Assembly: GCA_021797555.1 (NCBI GenBank)
Contig: JAJZZM010000006.1
Span: 44,484 to 108,483 of the forward strand
DNA: 64,000 nt
Direction of reading: 5' to 3'
Source of the DNA: Thermoplasmata archaeon
GTDB lineage: Archaea; Thermoplasmatota; Thermoplasmata; Thermoplasmatales; Thermoplasmataceae
Positions 55,694 through 63,944 of this stretch are shown one piece after another. Made by a program: the position numbers and the translations under genes. Position 1 is the first letter of the stretch. Every line of letters starts with the position of its first letter. The notes below the pieces were generated by a model, which saw only the letters and a program-made list of their open reading frames with translations, was not told the DNA's origin and did not search any database.

Positions 55694-57166
55694 CTATAAA
55701 GACATCCATTTTAGGTCTTCAGGTATACCATTATTTTCAGCGATTCTCTTAAATACAAGTGCACTTGCCCTCATCTCAATACTCTTCTTCTGAAGGTTGA
55801 CTCCAAGAATACCAAATTTTAGGGCAAAACCTGATGACCATTCGTAATTATCGAGAAGTGACCAGTGGAGATACCCCCTAACATCTATTCCATCTTCTAT
55901 TGCCCTTTCAACCTGATATAAATGGGATACTAGATATTTCGGCCTTAATTTATCAAGTGAATCTGCAATTCCATTCTCCGTTACAATTAGAGGAAGATGG
56001 TAATGTTCATGGTATTGCTTTAGAACATTGTAAATGCCTTCCGGATATACTTCCCATCCAAAGTCGCTGACATCACGATTATCCTTACTTGGGAGTCCGA
56101 CTACCGCATTATGCCCATACCCCTTCAGTGTTCTGTAGCCATCCCCTGTTTTTTTAATTACATTTCTGGTATAGTAATTCACCCCTATCCAGTCAAGTTT
56201 TCCTTTCAGGTCTTCTCTATTCAATCTGGATTCCTCCCCAAAAACTTTTGCCTCTGAAACTATTTTTACCCATTTCATATCCCCATGAATCAGCGAATCA
56301 AAGAAAGAATATCTATCATTGTAAAGTGCAACTTCTACAGCATCTGAATCCTCACTTTTCCTGGGAACATAGTCTGCATTGGCGTAAATAAGCCCTACCG
56401 GTTTTTTTGTAAATTTCTTCATTTCGTCATAGGACCTCCCAATAGCTTCAATAATGTGTTTTTTGCATAAATTTGCGGCTTCAATTGAAGGATATGCAGG
56501 CGGAAATCCTGATTTAACATTTATATAGCCATTTCCAAAGACAACATTTGGCTCATTCATAATTGAGAATTGATCAGCCATCCCGTTAAATTTCCAGCTA
56601 ACATATGCGCAGTATTTCACAAATTCAATCACAGTATTATGGTTTAACCAACCATTCTTTTCGTTTTTTAGTCCGCTTTCCCTTGCAATAATTGGGTCAT
56701 GCAGATCAAGTGGTAGTGGCCAGTGGTAAGCGTTTATAATTAACTTCATTCCATTATCCTTTACATTCTGGAATATCTTCATGTAATGCTGAACCGCGCT
56801 GGCATTGGCAATTTTATCCATTTCAAGAAGCGCATTTTCAGTAACGTTTACTTTAACTATGTCATGCCCATCTTCCTGGACATCGACTTTCACATCCTTG
56901 GCAGCATCAGGGAATAATCTTGTCCACTCAATTCCAAGCCTCAATGTGTTTGCCCCAAGTTCTGAAGCAGCCTTATTGTAAATGGCATATTTATCCCAGT
57001 ATCCTACCCCGTTCTCTGGCATATCTCCTGAAACTATTCCAGTTCTTATATTATCTCTATTATGGACCCATACCCACCAATCCGATTTACTGTCAACACC
57101 ACTTAATCCCATTTCCGACTGAAAGCCAGAAAGAGAAAAACCCAATAAAAAATCACTTTTTAACAC
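55694..57166 (-). CDS. Glycoside hydrolase family 1 beta-glycosidase
   Basis: A 490-residue (beta/alpha)8 retaining beta-glycosidase of the archaeal LacS type (beta-glucosidase/beta-galactosidase). The N-terminus FLLGFSLSGFQSEMGLSG is typical of Sulfolobus/Thermoplasma members. The acid/base Glu205 lies in IMNEPNVVF, and the nucleophile Glu397 in LIVTENGIADS. GYLHWSLLDNYEWSSGFALKFGIL is the conserved glycone pocket at the end. There is no signal peptide, so it should act inside the cell on cellobiose and other beta-glucosides imported by the ABC system. It is transcribed alone, with an A/T-rich region upstream (57167-57240). Confidence 0.93.
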   Translation of the reverse strand: MLKSDFLLGFSLSGFQSEMGLSGVDSKSDWWVWVHNRDNIRTGIVSGDMPENGVGYWDKYAIYNKAASELGANTLRLGIEWTRLFPDAAKDVKVDVQEDGHDIVKVNVTENALLEMDKIANASAVQHYMKIFQNVKDNGMKLIINAYHWPLPLDLHDPIIARESGLKNEKNGWLNHNTVIEFVKYCAYVSWKFNGMADQFSIMNEPNVVFGNGYINVKSGFPPAYPSIEAANLCKKHIIEAIGRSYDEMKKFTKKPVGLIYANADYVPRKSEDSDAVEVALYNDRYSFFDSLIHGDMKWVKIVSEAKVFGEESRLNREDLKGKLDWIGVNYYTRNVIKKTGDGYRTLKGYGHNAVVGLPSKDNRDVSDFGWEVYPEGIYNVLKQYHEHYHLPLIVTENGIADSLDKLRPKYLVSHLYQVERAIEDGIDVRGYLHWSLLDNYEWSSGFALKFGILGVNLQKKSIEMRASALVFKRIAENNGIPEDLKWMSL

Positions 57167-57590
57167 AAAATCATATAATGAATATTAATAAAAACATTTT
57201 GAAATACTACTGGTAATAACTATTTCTCACAATATAAGCATCAGTAATTGGCCCCTCTATATTTTCTATCATTATTGTCAGTTCAATGCTTTTAAAATTC
57301 TGAGCTTAGCCTTACCTCTGAAACATATACTTCCATGTTCTATTATATGCATATAGGCAAAGATAAAACTTAAAACTGCCCCACATTAACATTTTCTGTA
57401 TAATAATTGGAAAAATAGATAAATGATTAAAAACAAAATAATCCACTCAACAATAAAATATGTTAAGGATATATAGAAATGCAAAGAGCATGTCGGGTTA
57501 TAATCCGTGTTAACATTGTCAGCATCTATCTCTGTAAGTTATCATATTTTTGATGCTTAAATTTCCTAGTTATAACTCCCTACTCTAGAG

Positions 57591-57719
57591 TTGGTTTCCT
57601 TTGCAGTTCAGGGATTACTTTTTATCCTGGCATTATATGTTTTGCCTGCATTTTATCTGGGACCATATGCACACCAATTTCCTGCAAAAAATTCATTTTT
57701 GTTCATCCCTAATCGTTAA
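57591..57719 (+). pseudogene. Possible membrane-transporter remnant
   Basis: A frame of 42 codons without ATG reads SFAVQGLLFILALYVLPAFY and on to YAHQFPAKNSF, which has the composition of one or two permease helices, then stops. Surrounding bases 57240-57590 and 57720-57938 are interrupted in all frames. The whole interval 57167-58247 holds no intact gene; this is the only coding-like part I saw. Confidence 0.3.
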
Positions 57720-58194
57720 TGAAACCGGAAATACCATCCTACATAACTATTAATTTCCCATTGTTACTGTATTCACTCCGGCCTATATCTCATAGTGAAT
57801 TGCTATGATCCCTTTCATATTTTACATACTTTCTCTGATTCTTTTTATTACTGTTATCATTAACCATATTTAATGCTCATAATATTTTATATATAAAATT
57901 TTAGACATTATTATCACAGTTTTATTAAGTTATTTTTTGTGTCTTTCTGGACCAAACGGTGGATATTTATTTCTGCTGCTTTTAATAATTTATATTTCAT
58001 TACCATTAATCCCATTATGTTTAATTTTCTTACCTATTATATAAACCATATTATCTTTATATTTTTTATAAATATAGTTTACATACCTTGCAGTTATTTT
58101 CATTTATATAGCCAATTATTTAAATAATCTTCTCTTATCATTTCCTTTATTATGTATTTTATTTTCTTATCATTTAATTTCATTCCTGACCTTT

Positions 58195-58250
58195 ATTCTT
58201 TTAATATATTTTTATCAGATATATAAGAAATATTTACGGGATAATACAAA
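58195..58250 (+). promoter_or_regulatory. Upstream element shared with 975-1031
   Basis: Closely resembles the element upstream of the NifX-like gene at 1085 (shared ATTCTTTTA, TATTTTTATC, AAATATTTAC-GGATAATA). It lies just before the right direct-repeat copy. Confidence 0.5.
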
Positions 58251-58335
58251 TTAATAAACTTATAATATTTAATATATATAATGATTCATGGCATTCTGCA
58301 TAATGTACAATATAAGGTCTAGATTTGATAAAAAT
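58248..58335 (+). repeat. Right copy of the direct repeat bracketing the island
   Basis: Aligns with 41358-41447 over about 88 bases in the same orientation. This copy is continuous with an intact gene, so it is probably the original. Confidence 0.7.
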
Positions 58336-58617
58336 ACTATGTGCGTACCTTTAATGAATTTTTATGAGAGTTTTACTGAATTATATAATTCGGTAAATGA
58401 TATAAATAAATTTATTGAGAAGTATAAAAACAATGATGGTATTTCTCCCGATGATACAAATATAGGCTTAATAATATTTAACCATAGTAAAAAGATTATT
58501 GACATATCATTTTCACAGAATCTTGGAATAGATAAAAATAAGGTAAATGAAATTGCAAATAAATTTATCAATAACAATTTTACAGTAAATCTAAGTTTCC
58601 CGAAGACCATGTTTTAA
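58288..58617 (+). CDS. Hypothetical protein, 109 residues
   Basis: I do not recognise a family. The sequence begins MAFCIMYNIRSRFDKNTMCV and continues with NGIS-like DDTNIGLIIFNHSKKIIDISFS and a C-terminal DKNKVNEIANKFINNNFTV, a mixed alpha/beta pattern without membrane helices. The N-terminal 14 residues and promoter region recur as a truncated copy at 41399, at the other end of the sugar island. It has an upstream element shared with the NifX-like gene. Likely a small cytosolic protein of unknown role. Confidence 0.5.
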   Translation: MAFCIMYNIRSRFDKNTMCVPLMNFYESFTELYNSVNDINKFIEKYKNNDGISPDDTNIGLIIFNHSKKIIDISFSQNLGIDKNKVNEIANKFINNNFTVNLSFPKTMF

Positions 58618-58686
58618 ATAAACTCATTGATATAAATAATTATTTAACAATAAAATATTTTAAATATTGTATATTAATTATCATAC

Positions 58687-58782
58687 ATGGAATCTGAAAA
58701 TGCATTTAAGGGCATAACCATAACAATTATGGCATTAATAATAATAGCTGCAATAGTGCTTGGAATATTTTTCCTTGGATAA
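58687..58782 (+). CDS. 31-residue single-helix membrane microprotein
   Basis: ATG 58687 opens MESENAFKGITITIMALIII followed by AAIVLGIFFLG and a stop. One hydrophobic helix follows a short acidic head. It resembles the 27-residue microprotein at 20122 in the K-G-I/L-T entry to the helix and L-G-I near the end. A TATA-like TAAAATATTTTAAATA lies upstream. Possibly a small subunit of a membrane complex; no function can be assigned. Confidence 0.45.
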   Translation: MESENAFKGITITIMALIIIAAIVLGIFFLG

Positions 58783-58792
58783 AAATAAAAAT

Positions 58793-59320
58793 TTATTTTT
58801 TCAAGTATGTTTTAAATTCATCTGCTATATTATTTACTTCGGGTCTTATTACAAATTCACAGTATGGATTTGACTGGTTGTTTTGGAAATAGTTGTGGTG
58901 ATAATTCTCTGCTTCATAGAATTTGTCAAACCTTTTTACCTCTGTAACTATGGTTTTTCTGTAATTTTTCTGCTGTTCCTTTAAAAAATTCTCTATTAAA
59001 TTTTTTTCATCGTCACTGTTATAAAATATTATTGACCTATACTGTGTTCCAACATCATTGCCCTGCCTGTTCAATGATGTTGGATCATGCATTTTAATAA
59101 ATATATTCAGTATTCTATTCAAATCTATTTTATTATCGTCATATATTATTTTTACCACCTCAGCATGGCCAGTTTTATCTGTACATACTTCCTTATAAGT
59201 TGGATTTTCCACAGTGCCACCGGCATAGCCGGGAATAACACTTATTACGCCATCAAACATTGAAAATGCTGCCTCACTGCACCAGAAACATCCAGTACCC
59301 AAAACTATAAATTTTTCCAT
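58793..59320 (-). CDS. msrA: Peptide methionine-S-sulfoxide reductase A
   Basis: Repairs oxidised methionine (S-sulfoxide) in proteins. 175 residues with the catalytic loop GTGCFWCSEAAF (Cys11), then PGYAGGTVENPTYKEVC and HAEVVKIIYD, HDPTSLNRQGNDVGTQYRS and FYEAENYHHNYF, all hallmarks of MsrA. Cys14 and the Cys in EVCTDKTGH are candidates for the resolving residue. Monocistronic; converges with the microprotein gene at 58687. Confidence 0.94.
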   Translation of the reverse strand: MEKFIVLGTGCFWCSEAAFSMFDGVISVIPGYAGGTVENPTYKEVCTDKTGHAEVVKIIYDDNKIDLNRILNIFIKMHDPTSLNRQGNDVGTQYRSIIFYNSDDEKNLIENFLKEQQKNYRKTIVTEVKRFDKFYEAENYHHNYFQNNQSNPYCEFVIRPEVNNIADEFKTYLKK

Positions 59321-59384
59321 ACCTATTAATTGTTATTAAAATTATAAATATTGTTATAAAATAATTTTTATAACTTATATATTA

Positions 59385-59738
59385 TCATCTGCCGTGATAA
59401 AGCTTTTTATTTTCTATATTTATCTCCTTTAGTTTATTTTCCATAAAATATTTTATTGAATTTTCCTCATTATAATCGCCGGAATAGTATATTTTTATTT
59501 TATTTTTCAAAAATCTTACTCCAGGTTCACCTATTTCAGTAACTATTAAAGCATCAACATTTTTATCAATAATTGATTTCAGCATATATATTCCTCTAGT
59601 CATTGTGGCTTTTAAAGCAGGATTTTCATACTTTATTATTAACTTATATTCATTATTAGCTATTTCATAGATATGCACTTCCATGGCTTCCCCAGGACCA
59701 GTTATATTATTATCCGTAACAGGCAATGCAACTTTCAT
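59385..59738 (-). CDS. NifX/NifB-C-type small protein (second member)
   Basis: A 117-residue protein of the same Fe-Mo-cofactor-biosynthesis fold as the one at 1085. MKVALPVTDNNITGPGEAMEVHIYEI is the first strand and loop, followed by IIDKNVDALIVTEIGEPGVRFLKN and IYYSGDYNEENSIKYFMENKL, matching the family more closely than the other copy. No cysteine cluster is evident. Monocistronic, upstream of msrA on the same strand with a 64-base gap. Role unknown; may bind metal clusters or sense redox state. Confidence 0.68.
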   Translation of the reverse strand: MKVALPVTDNNITGPGEAMEVHIYEIANNEYKLIIKYENPALKATMTRGIYMLKSIIDKNVDALIVTEIGEPGVRFLKNKIKIYYSGDYNEENSIKYFMENKLKEINIENKKLYHGR

Positions 59739-59901
59739 GGCATATTATTAATAATGGGGATTAAAAGATTGCCATTGCGGGTATTAAATTCATTATTGTT
59801 TAAATTATAATGAATTTTTTATTAATTTACTTATTAGTTTCCAATACTTAACCTCTGTCTTACCAAGTCATATTTATATTATAATTTAATTTTCAATCAT
59901 C

Positions 59902-60000
59902 ATGAAAACAGTTAAGAATACACTGAAAAAACCAGCCAATGAAATATCAGAATCAATGAATATTGACCTAAATTCAAAGAGGGTTAAATTCATTGATTGA
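59902..60000 (+). pseudogene. Short copy of the MKTVK small gene
   Basis: Reads MKTVKNTLKKPANEISESMN and continues IDLNSKRVKFID to a stop at 59998-60000. The frameshifted relative at 43071-43181 continues past the F-I-D with about 40 more codons, so this one is truncated. About 60 bases upstream (TTATATTATAATTTAATTTTCAAT, 59869-59898 region) are nearly identical in the two copies. Function unknown. Confidence 0.5.
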
Positions 60001-60037
60001 TCTTGGATAGTGATTCTTAAACAAAAATATTTCCATT

Positions 60038-60529
60038 TCATGAGACATTTATCATCACCTTATTATAATAATTATTCCTTCTTCTTTTATAGCTTTCCTT
60101 TAATTTATTTAAAAATCCTCTATAATATTCCCTGAAACCTTTATCATTATTCCATTTATCAAGGAACTGCAAAGGCGAATAGTAATCCAGTGTAGAATGC
60201 GGCCTTATATTATTGTAATCATAAAATGCATTCTCTATTATTATTTTACCATCATTTAAATTATTGATTTCATTGACCCAGATGTAATCAGTTTTAATTG
60301 AATTGTGGAAACTTGCAATATCACCGTTTTCCTCGGGTGTTTCCCTTTCTATGTATTCATGGTTGATCGCCAGTAATTTAAGGTAATTATTAAATTCCTT
60401 AGAAATATACTGTGTACCATTGTCTGTCCTCAATGTAATATTATCAGGTACTCTGCCGTTGAACTCCCTTATTATTGAATTATCAACAGCATTTATTGCA
60501 TCCTTAGAAGTGCATGATGTTATTATAAT
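60038..60529 (-). pseudogene. IS3-type transposase OrfB, C-terminal half
   Basis: Continues the integrase core of the fragment at 61758-62202. LRTDNGTQYISKEFNNYL carries the second Asp of the DDE triad, and IERETPEENGDIASFHNSIKTDY carries the Glu. YDYNNIRPHSTLDYYSP is the IS3 C-terminal motif. It is separated from the N-terminal half by the inserted IS at 60530-61757. Confidence 0.8.
60524..60529 (+). repeat. Target site duplication (left)
   Basis: TATAAT directly abuts the inserted IS and is repeated at 61758-61763. Confidence 0.65.
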
Positions 60530-61757
60530 CAATACTTTTGCATTTATCCCGAAAACAACCTCGATTTGTAGTTCTTTTTAAGAATTAGAATCTCCTTTAT
60601 AGCCCTGGAACATTCACCTATTGTCATTAAAATCCTTCCAAACAGTTTCATTGATGCCCTGGACAGGAGGGCATAGGCCGCGATAGTGATCCTCGCGTGT
60701 ATAAGCGACCCTTCACTATCACGTACCCGGTACTCTCCCAAACCTAGAGCCTTTGCATCCTTATGAAAGTTTTCTATTGACCATCTTATGCTCCATGCAT
60801 TTATCATTTCTTCACCTGAAAGATAATCTGATGCTATGAATTTCTTCCTTCTGTTCTCAGGATTGTATAGGATTATAAGGTTGACATGGTCTCCATTTGA
60901 TAGATACACTGTAAAACCCCTCTGTAGCGGGAACTCCTTCAAGCTATCAGAATCCCTTTCATGCATGATAAAGGTAGATTCAATAATCTCATCCATGATG
61001 TAAAACAAATCCCCTGTTCTTGGCATTCATTCTCCCGAGATTATCAAAGGATGCCTTCCTGTTGGCTTTTAATTCAGTAACATAATTATTTCCAAGGAAC
61101 TTTACGCTTTAGTACCATGAATCAACAACCTTGCCTGCTACATTGAAGTTGTTTTCTGCTATGCTGAATATATCTTCCATGATTTCAAGCTTTGTCATGA
61201 ACTTTGTTCCTGACTGTTATCTCTTCACGTAAAGCCTTGTAAGGAATGGATAGAATACCATTGTTTCTAGGTCATAGAGCCCGGAGGTAACAGGCTGATG
61301 TGCAAGCACATTGTTTCCCGATGCATGGTCAAATAACCATCCGACATATCCCATGACCTTGGATCAGGGATGCTCCAGCATTGTATCATCACCTATGAAC
61401 ATAATTTTATGGTTGCCTATTGCTGTTTTCAGGAATTTAATATAATTCTGTTCCAGAAGATTAGAATCTATTCCATGTAATGCCCTGTTGACTGTGCTCT
61501 GATCATACTCAGATACAAGTGACGATATGTTTTATATGCTCTTCCTCCTGTTCTCAGGAGGGATCATTATTCCAAGCATGTATTCCCTGAAGTGCTTCCT
61601 CACAGACCTCTTCATTCCGGATGTCATATTATCAGAAAATTCACCTATGTGTTTAGTCAGTTCAGCTACAGAAACTGTTGAAGTCATACCAATGTCTTGC
61701 AAACATCGTATTATTGCTTATATGCTTTCACTTTGAAGGTCATTTTGCAAAGTATTG
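60530..61757 (-). mobile_element. Decayed IS4/IS701-like insertion sequence inserted in the IS3 OrfB gene
   Basis: A 1228-base element bounded by imperfect terminal inverted repeats: CAATACTTTTGCATTTATCCC at the left (60530-60550) and its counterpart CAATACTTTGCAAAATGACC read inward from 61757. It is flanked by the 6-bp duplication TATAAT. It carries one transposase reading frame on the minus strand that is broken by several stops. Confidence 0.75.
60544..61690 (-). pseudogene. IS4/IS701-like transposase, inactivated
   Basis: From MTSTVSVAELTKHIGEFSDN at about 61690 the frame runs through RKHFREYMLGIMIPPENRR, KIMFIGDDTMLEHP (a D-D-T start of the catalytic core), GYVGWLFDHASGNNVLAHQP and on to the intact C-terminal part WSIRWSIENFHKDAKALGLG and YRVRDSEGSLIHARITIAAYALL (60544-61026). 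At least four in-frame stops (after RRKSI, LEHP, YVKR, DSWY) break the N-terminal half, so it cannot transpose by itself. The catalytic core and C-terminal pattern resemble IS4-superfamily/IS701 enzymes; the exact IS family was not determined. Confidence 0.7.
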
Positions 61758-61763
61758 TATAAT
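61758..61763 (+). repeat. Target site duplication (right)
   Basis: TATAAT, direct copy of 60524-60529 on the other side of the inserted IS. Confidence 0.65.
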
Positions 61764-62202
61764 TATAGCCGTACCATTCTTTTGAGAATGCATCCTTTAT
61801 GCACATTAAATAGGGCATTCCATTATTAGTAGGTATATATGTAATATCTGTTTCAATCAGCATTTCAGGCTTATAAGCCCTTAGTAATTTAAATTCCATT
61901 TTATTCTTATGGCTATTCAATGGCAGTGTTAGATTATTATTTTTTATTATCTTGTACACAGTCTTCTTAGCTATATTTATACCTGAATTCCTTAATAATG
62001 CCCAGATCCTGTTATAGCCATATGTTATCCTTTCTTTGCATAGTTCTATTATTTTATTAATGATACTATTATAGATCCTTGTTGAATATCTCCTGTCTTC
62101 AATGTTTTCATGTTTTATTCTATAATAATATGTAATTCTATTAATTACTGAATAATAGCATGCTTTTTTTATCTTTATTTTATCATTATTCATTTCATGC
62201 AC
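61758..62202 (-). pseudogene. IS3-type transposase OrfB, N-terminal half
   Basis: Contains the HTH_21-like segment (YSTRIYNSIINKIIELCKERITYGYNRIWALLRNSGINIAKKTVYKI) and the start of the integrase core ETDITYIPTNNGMPYLMCIKDAFSKEWYGYNY, with the first Asp of the DDE triad. It is cut at the inserted element. Joining it to the C-terminal half leaves the frame off by one base, so the gene was also damaged otherwise. No OrfA precedes it; the GlcD gene begins directly upstream. The only OrfA-like gene in this window is at 45417, inside the ABC operon. Confidence 0.78.
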
Positions 62203-62234
62203 TGAAATATCATCCGGATTTATAAAAAAATAAA

Positions 62235-63617
62235 TTAAAGCCCAAAATTTCCGGGATTTAAAATATCATCTGGATCGAATAACTTTTTTATATTTTTCAT
62301 AAATTTATAATTTATATCCATATTCCTTTTATGGAATTGCTCTAATAATAATTCATTTTTGATTTTACCTATTCCATGCTCACCCGAAATTGTTCCATTT
62401 AAATCTATTGCAATTCTGTTTATTTCTAAAACTTCATTTAATGCATCGTTCATATATTTTTCTTCATAGCCTATCTGAGGATGTAAATTGCCATCACCGG
62501 CATGTCCACATATTGATAAAAATACATTTTTATATTTTGTTCTTAATTTATTTAACCTTATTAATAACTCTTCTATGTTTGATAATGGAACAACAATGTC
62601 ACCATCAATAAAATTTTTATATAATATTCCCGGTGATGTAAAGGCTATCCTTCTTACCTCCATAATATTATTTATTTCCTTTTCTGAATCTGTATCAATA
62701 ATATATATCGCATGGTTATTTTCAAATATTTTATAAACACTTTTTAATAAATCATCCATATTGCATTCGTTAGAATATGAATCTATATCTGTAATTACCA
62801 GACCGCCTTTCGCCACTGGATAATTAAAATTCCTGATCTTATTAGCAGCCTCTATTCCATATTTATCCGCATATTCCAAAATTAAAGGATTTATTCCATT
62901 TTCCCTTATATTTAATATTGCTAAGGCAGCATCATCTATTTTATTAAAAAATGCTGCTATTCTAACAATTTTTTTAGGTAAAGGCATAATTTTTAGCCAT
63001 GCTTTTGTCACTATGCATAATGTCCCTTCAGATCCTATTATTAAATCTAAAATATTATACCCGGCACGATTTTTGTATGTTTCTTCGCCAAAGTAGGTTA
63101 TTTCTCCATTTGCTAGGATAACTTCGACCTTTAAAACCCAGTCTTTAACAGTACCATAACGTGCACACCTCATACCCCCGGAATTTTCTGCCACTGCACC
63201 ACCAACAGTTGCAACGCTTATGCTTGATGGGTCGGGTGGAAAAAAGAAATTGTATTTTTTCAGTATTTCGTTTAATTCCTTTAATGTTATTCCTGGTTCA
63301 CAGAAAACATAGCCATTTTCTATTGAAACAGTAACCTTATTCATTCTTTTCATATTGATAACAATTCCTTTATTTAATGGAACAACTGCACCTGTGGGGC
63401 TTGAGCCACCGCCCCTTACAATCAGAGGTATTTTATATTTTTTTGCTATTCTCACGATTTTCTGTACATCGTATTTATTTTCAGGATATAAAACAATATC
63501 GGGCTTGGATTTCAAAGAATCGATTGATCCGGTGCTATGTATTATTAATGTGTTTTCATCACTGTATATTTTAAAATCTTTTTTTAATTCATTAATAGCA
63601 TTTTCAATATTATTCAT
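62235..63617 (-). CDS. FAD-linked oxidase of the GlcD (glycolate / D-lactate dehydrogenase) family
   Basis: A 460-residue flavoprotein. The PCMH-type FAD domain reads PDIVLYPENKYDVQKIVRIAKKYKIPLIVRGGGSSPTGAVVP (residues about 39-80) and DPSSISVATVGGAVAENSGGMRCARYGTVKDWVL. The C-terminal domain has HAGDGNLHPQIGY and SGEHGIGKIKNELL, metal/substrate motifs of D-2-hydroxyacid dehydrogenases. It oxidises a 2-hydroxyacid such as glycolate or D-lactate and passes electrons to the quinone pool or another carrier. Full length for the family. Stand-alone, next to decayed IS3 DNA. Confidence 0.9.
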   Translation of the reverse strand: MNNIENAINELKKDFKIYSDENTLIIHSTGSIDSLKSKPDIVLYPENKYDVQKIVRIAKKYKIPLIVRGGGSSPTGAVVPLNKGIVINMKRMNKVTVSIENGYVFCEPGITLKELNEILKKYNFFFPPDPSSISVATVGGAVAENSGGMRCARYGTVKDWVLKVEVILANGEITYFGEETYKNRAGYNILDLIIGSEGTLCIVTKAWLKIMPLPKKIVRIAAFFNKIDDAALAILNIRENGINPLILEYADKYGIEAANKIRNFNYPVAKGGLVITDIDSYSNECNMDDLLKSVYKIFENNHAIYIIDTDSEKEINNIMEVRRIAFTSPGILYKNFIDGDIVVPLSNIEELLIRLNKLRTKYKNVFLSICGHAGDGNLHPQIGYEEKYMNDALNEVLEINRIAIDLNGTISGEHGIGKIKNELLLEQFHKRNMDINYKFMKNIKKLFDPDDILNPGNFGL

Positions 63618-63944
63618 TATAAATAAAATGTTTATTTAAATAAAAATCTATCTATATTTTATAAAATACAAAATTTATTTTCATCTTTCTTTTACATTTT
63701 TATTAAATACATAATTAATTACAAATTATTCTACCAGAAAGAAAGCCACTTAGCTTGAGATGTGGATGAATTTCTGGAATTATATAATACAAATATTCAA
63801 TAGATAATCATAATTTGAAATATTTTCATAACCCACGAATGATATGATTTCTAAAATATTAATAAATTATATATTTTTTGAATAAATGTAGGTAACATAA
63901 TAAATGAGAATAGTTATATATATTTATATTATCTATTTATATAC
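63618..63944. other. A/T-rich spacer before the TnpB-like start
   Basis: About 330 bases with all frames interrupted. The last 60 bases carry TATA-like boxes (TTATATATATTTATATTATC). It may contain the left end of an IS200/IS605-type element, since a TnpB-like start follows, but no end hairpin was recognised. Confidence 0.3.
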
